Shown here: piece by piece, positions 51,077 through 58,439 of the stretch
How the letters are laid out: every line of letters begins with the position of its first letter
Numbering within the stretch: position 1 is the first letter of the stretch
From: Arcobacteraceae bacterium
GTDB taxonomy: Bacteria; Campylobacterota; Campylobacteria; Campylobacterales; Arcobacteraceae
Direction of reading: 5' to 3'
Assembly (NCBI GenBank): GCA_028687375.1
Contig: JAQUAG010000010.1
Span: forward strand, 1 to 58,439
Length of the DNA: 58,439 nucleotides
Position numbers and translations under genes: made by a program
The notes under the pieces: model-generated
The model's database searches: none
Seen by the model: only the letters and a program-made list of their open reading frames with translations
What the model was told of the DNA's origin: nothing

Positions 51077-53386
51077 TTATATCTCCCGTCTAGGTTGACT
51101 AAAATGATAACCTTGCGAATAATCAACCCCTAATTCTTTGAGTTTTTCTAAAATAGATTCGTTTTCAACAAACTCTGCTATAGTTTTCATCCCAAGATCA
51201 TTTGCGAAGTTCACTATATTTTTTACAACTATTTGTGATGTTTTGTTTGAAGCTAAATCTTTTATAAGAGAACCATCTATTTTAATATAATCAGCATTGA
51301 GTTTTACAAGATATTCAAAGTTACTATAACCTGTACCAAAATCATCAATTGCGATTTTTGCACCATATGTTTTGATATCTTCTATAAACCCTAATACATC
51401 TTTAAAATTTTGTATTGATTCTGATTCTACTATCTCAAATACAACTCTTTTCCCTATTTGATATTGCTCTAATGCTGTAAAAATAAAAGTTTTAATATCA
51501 CTATTTAATATATCTTCTATTGTTAAATTTATAGAAAATTCAACATCTTTATCTTTAAAAAATTCAAAAGATTTTTCAATCATAATTTGAGTTATTTTTG
51601 TATAATGTTTTGTTTTTTTCGATATATCCAAAAAGAAATATGGCGAGATAAGTTTATCTTCATCTATAAGCCTTACAAGAGATTCATATTTTTCCCAAAT
51701 TCCTGTTCTATTGTTTACTATTGGTTGAAAAACAGGCACAAATTTATCATTTTCTATTGCGTATTTTATCTTTTTAGCCCATTTTATATTGTTTTCGTAC
51801 TCTTTATTAAGGGAGATTTCATCACTATATATCACAATATTTGTATTTTGCAATTTTGCAATTTTAAGTGCCATATCTGCTGTACTTAAAATATCATTTT
51901 TATTTTCAAAAGAGAGTCCCACTGAAAAATTAAAATTTAGGCTCTCATCATTGAGGTCAATCTCTATCTTTGGTAAACTTGCATTCAGTTTATGAATAAG
52001 TTCAATAAAGAGAGATTTTGTGATATTTGGATGAAAAATAACATATTCATCACCTTGAAGATGGTAGAGTTGGTAGTTTTTATCATCAATAAGTGTGAGA
52101 AGTTTGCTAGCAATCTCTTTAATAATATAATCTCCAGACTCATGCCCATAAAAATCATTTACTTGAGAAAAGTTATCAATATTAACTATTGCTACTGAAG
52201 GAATTATGCTATTTTTAATATCATTATTGAGTTTATATCTACTCCCAAGTCCTGTAAGGATATCTGTGTTTGCGATACTGTCAAGTTTTATTTGTTGGTT
52301 GATCATCCTTGTTATATCGTGACGAATAGCGATATATTCCACTATATTTTCATTTTCATCTAATATTGGTAAAACTACTATATCTACCCAATAATCAGCA
52401 AGTTTACCTTTATTTTTAATTATCCCTTTCCAAACTTTTTTATTTTGTATTGTTGACCATAACTCTTTAAATATATCTTTTGAAGTATCAGGATGTCTAA
52501 TGATGCTGTGTGGTTTTCCCATCACTTCCTCTTTTGAAAACCCTGTTATATTGATAAAATTGTCATTTACATAGGTGATATTACCTTTAAGATTAGCCTT
52601 TGAAACAATACTTGACTCATCCATAGCTAACTGGTGAGATTTTAAAAAAGCTATATTTTTTGAGAGATTTTTTGTTTTTTTATCAACCTCTTTTATCATA
52701 GAGTTTATACCAGATTGAATCATCCCTAGTTCATCAGAATTTGTATCATGTATATATGCTGTTAAATCGCCATTTTCCACTTTTTTTAAAACATCCAAAG
52801 AGTCATCCACCCTTTGTGTAATAAGCCGTTTTGCAAAAAAGATGATAGCAAATGAACTTAGCAATATAAAAAATAATGTTGTAGCTATACCAAACAACAA
52901 TACTTGATTTTTTTCTTCATGAAACTCTTTTGTACTTACAGTTATAACAGTTCTATAGAGTGGTTGATTCTCCATATTTGTTAGATATGCTATAGATGTT
53001 AACTGATCATTTTGTGATAAATAGAGCTCATTTGAAGTAGTAAAATTCCATTGTTCATCATATTTTGGTAACTCTTCTAGTTTTTTCCCTAGATATTCTA
53101 GATTTGTAGAAACTATAATATACCCATTTCCCCCAACAACAAATCCACTTTCATAAGGTTGCCCTATCATTTTGCTTATATAGTCTTTATCCCCTAAATA
53201 GCTAATAGCAAACTGTTCAGTTGCTATCATTTTATTTATGATACTTATTTTATTTTTGAGATTATTTTCAATATCATTTGCATATCTTGTAAAATAAAAA
53301 TACCCAAAAGCACCAAAGGCGATAAGTTCCACTATACTAACAATGATAGTGATTTTTGTAATAAGTCCTAAATGTAATTTTTTCAT
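51077..53386 (-). CDS. Membrane PAS-GGDEF-EAL protein, probable c-di-GMP phosphodiesterase
   Basis: The protein has 769 residues with membrane helices at about 8-30 and 163-187. The periplasmic Cache-like sensor (35-160) is followed by HAMP, PAS (about 250-365, SIIRHPDTSKDIFKELW), a degenerate GGDEF (LQGDEYVIF replaces GGDEF) and an EAL domain (about 530-769). The EAL motif reads ESL with the catalytic Glu retained, and the metal site DDFGTGYSNFEYL is intact. It therefore probably degrades rather than makes c-di-GMP. It overlaps by four bases with a periplasmic binding-protein gene and likely senses that protein. Confidence 0.9.
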   Translation of the reverse strand: MKKLHLGLITKITIIVSIVELIAFGAFGYFYFTRYANDIENNLKNKISIINKMIATEQFAISYLGDKDYISKMIGQPYESGFVVGGNGYIIVSTNLEYLGKKLEELPKYDEQWNFTTSNELYLSQNDQLTSIAYLTNMENQPLYRTVITVSTKEFHEEKNQVLLFGIATTLFFILLSSFAIIFFAKRLITQRVDDSLDVLKKVENGDLTAYIHDTNSDELGMIQSGINSMIKEVDKKTKNLSKNIAFLKSHQLAMDESSIVSKANLKGNITYVNDNFINITGFSKEEVMGKPHSIIRHPDTSKDIFKELWSTIQNKKVWKGIIKNKGKLADYWVDIVVLPILDENENIVEYIAIRHDITRMINQQIKLDSIANTDILTGLGSRYKLNNDIKNSIIPSVAIVNIDNFSQVNDFYGHESGDYIIKEIASKLLTLIDDKNYQLYHLQGDEYVIFHPNITKSLFIELIHKLNASLPKIEIDLNDESLNFNFSVGLSFENKNDILSTADMALKIAKLQNTNIVIYSDEISLNKEYENNIKWAKKIKYAIENDKFVPVFQPIVNNRTGIWEKYESLVRLIDEDKLISPYFFLDISKKTKHYTKITQIMIEKSFEFFKDKDVEFSINLTIEDILNSDIKTFIFTALEQYQIGKRVVFEIVESESIQNFKDVLGFIEDIKTYGAKIAIDDFGTGYSNFEYLVKLNADYIKIDGSLIKDLASNKTSQIVVKNIVNFANDLGMKTIAEFVENESILEKLKELGVDYSQGYHFSQPRREI

Positions 53387-54657
53387 GGTGTATAGTGTGG
53401 TGTCTCCTCAAATGATTCTAGTTGTGTTGTATCCTCTTTATCATATCTTGAATCTTGAGGTGCGATATGTCCTAGTATTTTTATACTTTTATGTGGTTCT
53501 TTGATATTTTGTCTCCAAGTTGCTACATAGGTACTTTGTTGTAGATGATGACTTTTTGGATCCATATAAGCAGCACTATCTTGCATACGATTAATAGCAC
53601 TTGATTTGTACTGTTCAAGTTCTTTAATAATTGTATGATTATGAGTTGTCTTTGTTTTGATAATCGCATCTATAAGTGCTTTTGTGGCTTGATAAGCTGA
53701 ATATGTTACATGTCCTGGGTAGGCAAGTTTTGTATTTTTATATATTTTTCTATATTTGGCTACAAACTCTTTTGTCCCTTTTGTATCAAGATTCCAAGAC
53801 CAATTCACACCAAAAAGTGGACGGATATTTCCAGGGGCTAGATAAAGATCCTCCCAATCTGCTTCACCAATAACCCAAGATTGCGTGTCAAAAGTTTTTG
53901 GATCAATTGCTGCAAAAAGTTTTACTTGATTGTTTCCACTAATATTTACAGCAACAACATCAGCATCAACACTTTTTATTTCACGAATAAGAGTTGTTGG
54001 GTCTAAAAGTGTTTGTGATACCAAAATCTCTTTTACAATCTTCCCATTGTAACTTTGTAGATACTGTTTTGTAGCAGATGCATTGCTTATACCCCATTCA
54101 TTATCTTCTGTTAAAAGGAGTACTTTTTTTGTTTTTGATTTATTAAGAGCATATTTCATAAGTGTTTTATTGTAATTTGCCCCATTTGCATCAAAAACAA
54201 ATTTTGTTCTATGTGCATCTTCAACTGCTTCAGATGGTGATGAAGAGTTTGTATTGATAAATATCACACCATACTTTTGACAAACAGCAGACATACTTGC
54301 AGCAACCCCAGAATTAACAGCACCAACCATAAATCCAATTTTATTTTTTTCAATAAGTTCTTTTGCCACAACGGCTGCTTTTTTAGTATCTGAGGTTGGG
54401 TTTTGTTGTACAAGTAAAAGATCTCTCCCCAAAGCTCCCCCTTTGCTATTGTACTCATCTATAGCCATTTTAACACCACGATAATCAGCTTCAGAATGAA
54501 CAGCAAATCTTCCTGTTGTAGGTGATACATGAGCGATAATTATTGGAGTCTTTTTAGAAGCAAAAGAGTTACTAGAGAAAAGCACCACCATCGATACTAC
54601 TGTAAATAGCATCAAGAAAAGTTTTTTGCTTGTTTGTATAAATTTATTTGTATCCAC
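53383..54657 (-). CDS. Periplasmic branched-chain amino acid/amide-type binding protein coupled to a c-di-GMP enzyme
   Basis: A 424-residue protein with a signal region (about 12-34) and a type I periplasmic binding fold (Peripla_BP_6): IIIAHVSPTTGRFAVHSEADYRGVKMAIDEYNSKGG, then FMVGAVNSGVAASMSAVCQKYGV and DNEWGISNASATKQYLQ. No ABC permease or ATPase gene is nearby. Instead the gene overlaps by ATGA with the GGDEF/EAL gene, so it probably serves as the ligand receptor for that signalling protein. The ligand may be an amino acid, amide or urea-like compound. Confidence 0.88.
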   Translation of the reverse strand: MDTNKFIQTSKKLFLMLFTVVSMVVLFSSNSFASKKTPIIIAHVSPTTGRFAVHSEADYRGVKMAIDEYNSKGGALGRDLLLVQQNPTSDTKKAAVVAKELIEKNKIGFMVGAVNSGVAASMSAVCQKYGVIFINTNSSSPSEAVEDAHRTKFVFDANGANYNKTLMKYALNKSKTKKVLLLTEDNEWGISNASATKQYLQSYNGKIVKEILVSQTLLDPTTLIREIKSVDADVVAVNISGNNQVKLFAAIDPKTFDTQSWVIGEADWEDLYLAPGNIRPLFGVNWSWNLDTKGTKEFVAKYRKIYKNTKLAYPGHVTYSAYQATKALIDAIIKTKTTHNHTIIKELEQYKSSAINRMQDSAAYMDPKSHHLQQSTYVATWRQNIKEPHKSIKILGHIAPQDSRYDKEDTTQLESFEETPHYTP

Positions 54658-54709
54658 TATTATCCTTTTATAATTTTTAATAAGTTAGAAAAAGATATTA
54701 ATGTCAAAT

Positions 54710-56026
54710 TTAGCAACTTATTGTTCCCTCTTTTGTATTTGCACTCACCTTATTTCTTCCACTCTCTTTTGATTTATAGAGTAAATCATCCGCTTCTTTA
54801 TAGATATCATCCATCTCTTTAGTTTCATTTGGTTCTATACACACAAGCCCCATAGATGCCGTTACAACTTTTCCAGCACTACTAAAATTATGTACCATCT
54901 TCATCTCTTCAATTTTTATTCTAATTTTATTTGCAAACTCAAAAGCTTTGTTTGTATCATCGGCTTTAAATACAATCCCAAACTCTTCTCCACCAAGTCT
55001 AAAAGCCATATCATCTACTCTATTGAGATTCTCTTTTAAACAAATTGCAAACTTTATAAGAACATCATCTCCAGCTTGATGTCCATAGTTGTCATTGTAT
55101 TGTTTGAAGTGGTCTATATCCATTAGTAAAAAACAAACCAAATCATTATTTCTTTTTGCACTTGAAAGGACTTTTGGAAAAGTGTCGTTAAAGTGTCTTC
55201 GATTAAAAATATTGGTAAGTCCATCTGTAATACTTATCTCTTCAATTATTTTTTTATCGGTGATATCTTGTCGTATCGCTGTGTAACCAACTTTTTTATC
55301 ATTTTCAAAGATTGGGGAGATACTTGCTTTTACCCAATAATATCCACCATCTTTTTTAAGATTTTTTATCTCACCACTCCAAGTTTTATCTTGTGTGATA
55401 GTATTCCAAAGCTCTTCATATACCCCTTTTGACATATCTGGATGTTTTACTATTCTATGACTATTTCCAAGTAACTCCTCTTTGCTATAACCACTAATCT
55501 CACTAAAAGCATCTGATACATAAGTGATATTTCCTTTTAAATCAGTTGAAGAGGTGATGATATTTTTATCTATTAGTTTGGTGTATTGTTTGAGTTTTTC
55601 ATTTTGTTCTTGGATAGTTTTTGATATTGTTTCTAGCTCAATTTGTCTCAGACGAAGATTAATATGAGTTTTCACTCTACTTTTTAGAGTGGTTGGTTTG
55701 AAGGGTTTGAGTATAAAATCAACTGCACCTATCTCAAATCCCCTCTCTTCATCTTCAACTGAACTACTTCCTGTTACAAATATTACAGGGATATCTTTCG
55801 TTTTTTCATCATTTTTTAAAATTCTACACAACTCATACCCATCGATATCAGGCATCACTACATCTGAAAGTATCAAATCTATCGCACCAAGAGCAAGTAT
55901 CTCTAAAGCTTGTGTTGCACTTTTTGCCACTTTGATATGGTAGTCCTCTTTGAGTATTCCTGATAAAATTACAAGATTGACTTGCATATCATCTACAAGA
56001 AGCAGGGTTGGTTTAAAATCTATCAA
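54710..56026 (-). CDS. Response regulator with PAS and GGDEF domains (diguanylate cyclase)
   Basis: The protein has 438 residues. The receiver (about 5-125) has the phosphoacceptor in LILSDVVMPDIDGYELC. A coiled linker is followed by PAS (about 150-260, SHRIVKHPDMSKGVYEELWNTI) and GGDEF (about 270-430). The active site GGEEF is intact, with an RVDD I-site five residues upstream. It is soluble, and phosphorylation should control c-di-GMP synthesis. It lies 52 bases downstream of the start of the binding-protein gene, in the same direction, and could be co-transcribed. Confidence 0.92.
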   Translation of the reverse strand: MIDFKPTLLLVDDMQVNLVILSGILKEDYHIKVAKSATQALEILALGAIDLILSDVVMPDIDGYELCRILKNDEKTKDIPVIFVTGSSSVEDEERGFEIGAVDFILKPFKPTTLKSRVKTHINLRLRQIELETISKTIQEQNEKLKQYTKLIDKNIITSSTDLKGNITYVSDAFSEISGYSKEELLGNSHRIVKHPDMSKGVYEELWNTITQDKTWSGEIKNLKKDGGYYWVKASISPIFENDKKVGYTAIRQDITDKKIIEEISITDGLTNIFNRRHFNDTFPKVLSSAKRNNDLVCFLLMDIDHFKQYNDNYGHQAGDDVLIKFAICLKENLNRVDDMAFRLGGEEFGIVFKADDTNKAFEFANKIRIKIEEMKMVHNFSSAGKVVTASMGLVCIEPNETKEMDDIYKEADDLLYKSKESGRNKVSANTKEGTISC

Positions 56027-56106
56027 AAGTTATCCTTTTATTCTCTATTGGTGTTGAAATCATAAAGTGTGAATCGTATCGTAAAATAAAATAAAGTAAT
56101 ATTAAA

Positions 56107-56131
56107 AAGTCAACTTCAAAGAAGTTGACTT
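56107..56131 (-). terminator. Strong intrinsic terminator of the PAS chemoreceptor gene
   Basis: AAGTCAACTTC (56107-56117), loop AAA, GAAGTTGACTT (56121-56131). On the minus strand the stem is followed by TTTTTAAT and begins at the receptor stop codon. Confidence 0.85.
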
Positions 56132-57743
56132 AAAAGCTTGCCCACTCATCGTCATCATTATTTGATGCTACGATTGGTTTGATTGGTGATTTTGTAGGTT
56201 GCATTGAAGCTACTTTTTTTGGTGCACTTGATGTTGGTTGGTTTGGTTTAGATGGTGTAACTGGTTTTGTTAATGGAGTTGGAGTATGAACTTTTTTTGT
56301 CATATTCTTTGCTTTAACATCATTTTTCCCTATAAACTCTTTTTCATTTGCACTTGAGACTACAAGTTTAGCTATAGTATCTGTATCAACAGCTACATCA
56401 TGAGTTTGAGAAGCTATCATTGCATTTCTTTGTGTTTGTTGGTCAAGAGAGTTTACTGCATCATTGATTTGATTTATCCCTTGTAGTTGCTCTTTACTAG
56501 CCATCTCAACATCTTTGATGAGACTTATTGTTTGTTCGATACTACTATTCAAATTTGTATATCCACTTATCATACTATCTGCTATTTTTTTACCGTTATT
56601 TGCTTTAGTGGTTGCATTTGATACAAGTTTTTTTATTTCATTTGCTGCATCTGCACTTCTAGTAGCTAGGTTTCGCACCTCTTGAGCAACAACAGCAAAC
56701 CCTTTACCAGCTTCTCCAGCGGTTGCTGCTTCTACGGCTGCATTTAAAGATAAAATATTTGTTTGGAATGCTATTTGATCAATAATAGTGATAGCTTCAC
56801 TAATAGCGTTAACTTCTTTATTGATTTCATCCATAGCTTGTGTAGTTTCACTTGCTAAGGCTTTCCCTTCATTTGAAGCTTGTGTAACAGTGCTAGCTAA
56901 ATGTGCCATTTTTACTATATTGGTTGTATTACTTGAGATATTAGAAGTTATTTGCTCTAGTGCTGCCGCTGTTTCTTCTAGGGCTGCAGCTGCTTCATTT
57001 GAATTTCTATTTAAGATATCTACATTTTGAAGTAAAATATCTGAGCTATTATCAAGGGTAAGACCGTTTTGTTTATTATCGACTAACATACTATTTACAA
57101 CATCAGCAAGTCCATTTAATCCTCTAGATGTCTCCCCTAAGTCACCTGATATTCTGTGTGTAAAGTCTAGTTTTTGATAAGAATCTAGGGCATTTGATAT
57201 TTTATTCAAATCACCATCAACTTTAGTAGATACAACATGAAATAATTCATTTATCCCATTTTTAAGCTCTTCAATCCCCTCATTTTTGGTAGATTCGATT
57301 ATGGTTTGTTTCATAATCCCTGTTTTTGCCAAATCTATAGCTTTTTTTACAGCATCTATCACTTTTTTAGATTCTGTAATATCTTGTGCAAATTTCACAA
57401 CACGAGTTACTTTTCCATTGTTATCTTTGACTGGAGTATAAGAAGCTTGAATCCAAATCGAACTTCCATTTTTTCTAATTCTTTCAAATTCATCCACTTG
57501 AGATATTCCATTTGCTAAATCGTTCCAAAACTTCGTGTATGCCGATGAGCTTGTATACTCACCTCTACAAAACATTTTATGATGATTACCAACTACATCA
57601 CTTAGGTTATACCCCAATGCATTTAAAAAATTATCATTTGCATGTAAGATTTTACCATTTGGTTCAAATGATATAATTGCAAAGTTTTCCTCCATTGCCT
57701 TTAATCGTCCAGCTTCCTCTTGTGTTTTTCCAAAATTAAACAT
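56130..57743 (-). CDS. Soluble PAS-containing chemoreceptor with CheR-tether tail
   Basis: A 537-residue cytoplasmic receptor without membrane helices. The PAS domain (about 20-130, [22 protein letters not shown]) is of the aerotaxis type. A linker and the signalling domain with [19 protein letters not shown] follow. After about 455 comes a Pro/Thr/Lys-rich flexible linker ([17 protein letters not shown]), and the protein ends DDDEWASF. The last residues fit the W-x-x-F pentapeptide that tethers CheR/CheB methylation enzymes. It probably reports redox or energy state and may help other receptors adapt. Confidence 0.92.
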   Translation of the reverse strand: MFNFGKTQEEAGRLKAMEENFAIISFEPNGKILHANDNFLNALGYNLSDVVGNHHKMFCRGEYTSSSAYTKFWNDLANGISQVDEFERIRKNGSSIWIQASYTPVKDNNGKVTRVVKFAQDITESKKVIDAVKKAIDLAKTGIMKQTIIESTKNEGIEELKNGINELFHVVSTKVDGDLNKISNALDSYQKLDFTHRISGDLGETSRGLNGLADVVNSMLVDNKQNGLTLDNSSDILLQNVDILNRNSNEAAAALEETAAALEQITSNISSNTTNIVKMAHLASTVTQASNEGKALASETTQAMDEINKEVNAISEAITIIDQIAFQTNILSLNAAVEAATAGEAGKGFAVVAQEVRNLATRSADAANEIKKLVSNATTKANNGKKIADSMISGYTNLNSSIEQTISLIKDVEMASKEQLQGINQINDAVNSLDQQTQRNAMIASQTHDVAVDTDTIAKLVVSSANEKEFIGKNDVKAKNMTKKVHTPTPLTKPVTPSKPNQPTSSAPKKVASMQPTKSPIKPIVASNNDDDEWASF

Positions 57744-57864
57744 AATTTACTCTCCTCTAATAAATAAAAATACCAAATGATACCTTACTAACATAAACTA
57801 TTCCATAAAATAAAATCAGAATGTGAATATATTTCAGGTGTGACTAAATAACATACATTAATAG

Positions 57865-57881
57865 TTACAAATATGTTATAA
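57865..57881 (-). promoter_or_regulatory. TTACAA-N5-TTATAA direct repeat
   Basis: Half-sites TTACAA (57865-57870) and TTATAA (57876-57881) are 11 bp apart. They resemble the repeats at 12316-12332, 18325-18341 and 5799-5815. The site lies about 120 bases upstream of the PAS chemoreceptor start. Confidence 0.35.
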
Positions 57882-57965
57882 AACTCGGTATTTTACGATA
57901 AAAATAAGAAGTAGGCTTGTATAAATTTGAATAATAGATAAAAAAAGTGAAAAGAATTTTGAAAA

Positions 57966-57989
57966 AAATAGTAGGAAGCCCTACTATTT
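57966..57989 (-). terminator. Intrinsic terminator of the 2Fe-2S ferredoxin gene
   Basis: AAATAGTAGG (57966-57975) and CCTACTATTT (57980-57989) form a 10-bp stem with a 4-base loop. On the minus strand it is followed by TTTTC, directly after the ferredoxin stop. Confidence 0.9.
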
Positions 57990-58002
57990 CACTACTAAAA
58001 TA

Positions 58003-58299
58003 TTAGTATTTAAGTCTTACGATTCCGTTTGGTTTAGCAATTTTCATTTGGCATGAAAGTCTAGAATTTGGTGTACAAGTTCCAGAACAAATCTCTTTTA
58101 AAACTTTTACTTCTTTATCTGTTTTAGGAGATAAAAATTCCATACCTTGCTCAACTTCAACTACACAAGTACCACACTCACCATCTCTACAACCAAATGG
58201 AAGTGCTGAACCACTTGCTTCAACGATATCTTGAATTGTACTACCTTCTTTAACATTAATTGCTAAAAAATCATTAATTATTTCTACTCTTGTTGTCAT
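58003..58299 (-). CDS. [2Fe-2S] plant-type ferredoxin, nif-linked
   Basis: A 98-residue soluble ferredoxin with cluster ligands in GCRDGECGTC (C-x5-C-x2-C) and a distal Cys in RLSCQM. The C-terminus INGIVRLKY-like strand (NGIVRLKY) closes the beta-grasp fold. Similar ferredoxins in diazotrophs donate electrons to nitrogenase reductase or protect nitrogenase under oxygen stress. The gene is monocistronic, with leader C upstream and a terminator downstream. Sharing a leader with the NifX-like and CCE_0567-type genes supports a nitrogen-fixation role. AAGGAG lies 11 bases before the ATG. Confidence 0.88.
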   Translation of the reverse strand: MTTRVEIINDFLAINVKEGSTIQDIVEASGSALPFGCRDGECGTCVVEVEQGMEFLSPKTDKEVKVLKEICSGTCTPNSRLSCQMKIAKPNGIVRLKY

Positions 58300-58439
58300 A
58301 TCTTTTTCTCCTTAAAATTTGTCCCAAATTTGAAGGGACCTATTGTTCTTTGTCTTCTTTTTTCGGTTTAACAAGTCAAACCTAAAGAAGCAAACCCTAA
58401 AGAGAGAAACGAGTTTCTCTTACTTCATACCTAAAATTT
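58300..58439 (-). promoter_or_regulatory. Structured mRNA leader, copy C of the three-member family (runs to window edge)
   Basis: In minus-strand sense P1 is AGAGAAA, loop CTCG, TTTCTCT (58420-58403). A conserved TTTAGGGTTTG follows. P2 is CTTCTTT (58390-58384)/AAAGAAG (58360-58354), with P3 GGTTT (58382-58378)/AAACC (58369-58365) inside. ACAAAGAACAATAG is followed by GTCCC (58339-58335) and GGGAC (58325-58321). The alternative helix pairs CCTTCAAATTT (58336-58326) with AAATTTTAAGG (58320-58310), with one mismatch, and holds the ribosome-binding site. The promoter is outside the window. Confidence 0.72.

Noticed and set aside
51077-53386. Active diguanylate cyclase call for the GGDEF/EAL protein
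   Set aside because: The active loop reads QGDEY rather than GGDEF/GGEEF, so synthesis is unlikely while the EAL metal site is intact.

Overview
The window comes from a low-GC Campylobacterota (Epsilonproteobacteria) genome and most resembles a diazotrophic Arcobacteraceae member. Evidence for this is the dense set of chemoreceptors, histidine kinases with the AHQWRQPL box and diguanylate cyclases, ATGA-overlapping operons, a DUF3373-type porin, and a dispersed set of nitrogen-fixation genes. Arcobacter nitrofigilis is the obvious comparison, but the species cannot be fixed from the sequence alone.

Layout. Positions 1-841 hold the 5' part of gatB (minus strand). Positions 1013-7776 form a compact respiratory/regulatory unit. 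It has two CydA-like membrane proteins, each ending in a c-type haem domain, then a periplasmic thioredoxin, a short CcoG/FixG-like polyferredoxin, an OmpR-type response regulator and a CBS-domain histidine kinase. The two promoters of this unit carry the same 11-bp-phased direct repeat at the same distance from a -10 box. Positions 7887-30071 are the nif-rich part: a Sel1/Nfu fusion, a NifX-like protein, nifE, an Alvin-type ferredoxin, nifB, nifV with an acetyltransferase-like partner, a CCE_0567-type small protein, a BFD-like protein and an LRR protein. Sigma-54 -24/-12 promoters sit in front of the separate nif units. Interspersed are a diguanylate cyclase, a kinase/chemoreceptor pair, a porin, transsulfuration and sulfide-oxidation-type enzymes, and an Rrf2 regulator.

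Positions 30180-37684 hold PPK2, a TetR-controlled RND exporter operon and a diguanylate cyclase. Positions 37994-43680 are a four-gene chemotaxis operon behind a sigma-54-like promoter: an unknown protein, a double-Cache/CheW protein, an MCP and a Tpx-like protein without its peroxidatic cysteine. Positions 43691-57743 carry more sensory genes (GGDEF, GGDEF/EAL, a PhnD-like sensor kinase, a ligand-binding protein and a PAS chemoreceptor with a CheR-tether tail), an SDR enzyme and rpoN, which encodes the sigma factor needed by the nif promoters. A 2Fe-2S ferredoxin closes the window.

The most unusual signal is a family of three structured leaders: 9025-9224 (minus), about 28291-28419 (plus) and 58300-58439 (minus). 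Each lies directly in front of a nif-associated gene. They share three stems with compensatory base changes. Each ends in two mutually exclusive hairpins, one of which pairs the Shine-Dalgarno sequence. This looks like an undescribed riboswitch-type element that controls translation of nif accessory genes.

No nifHDK, nifN or nifA gene, tRNA, rRNA, CRISPR array or recognisable insertion sequence was seen in the window.
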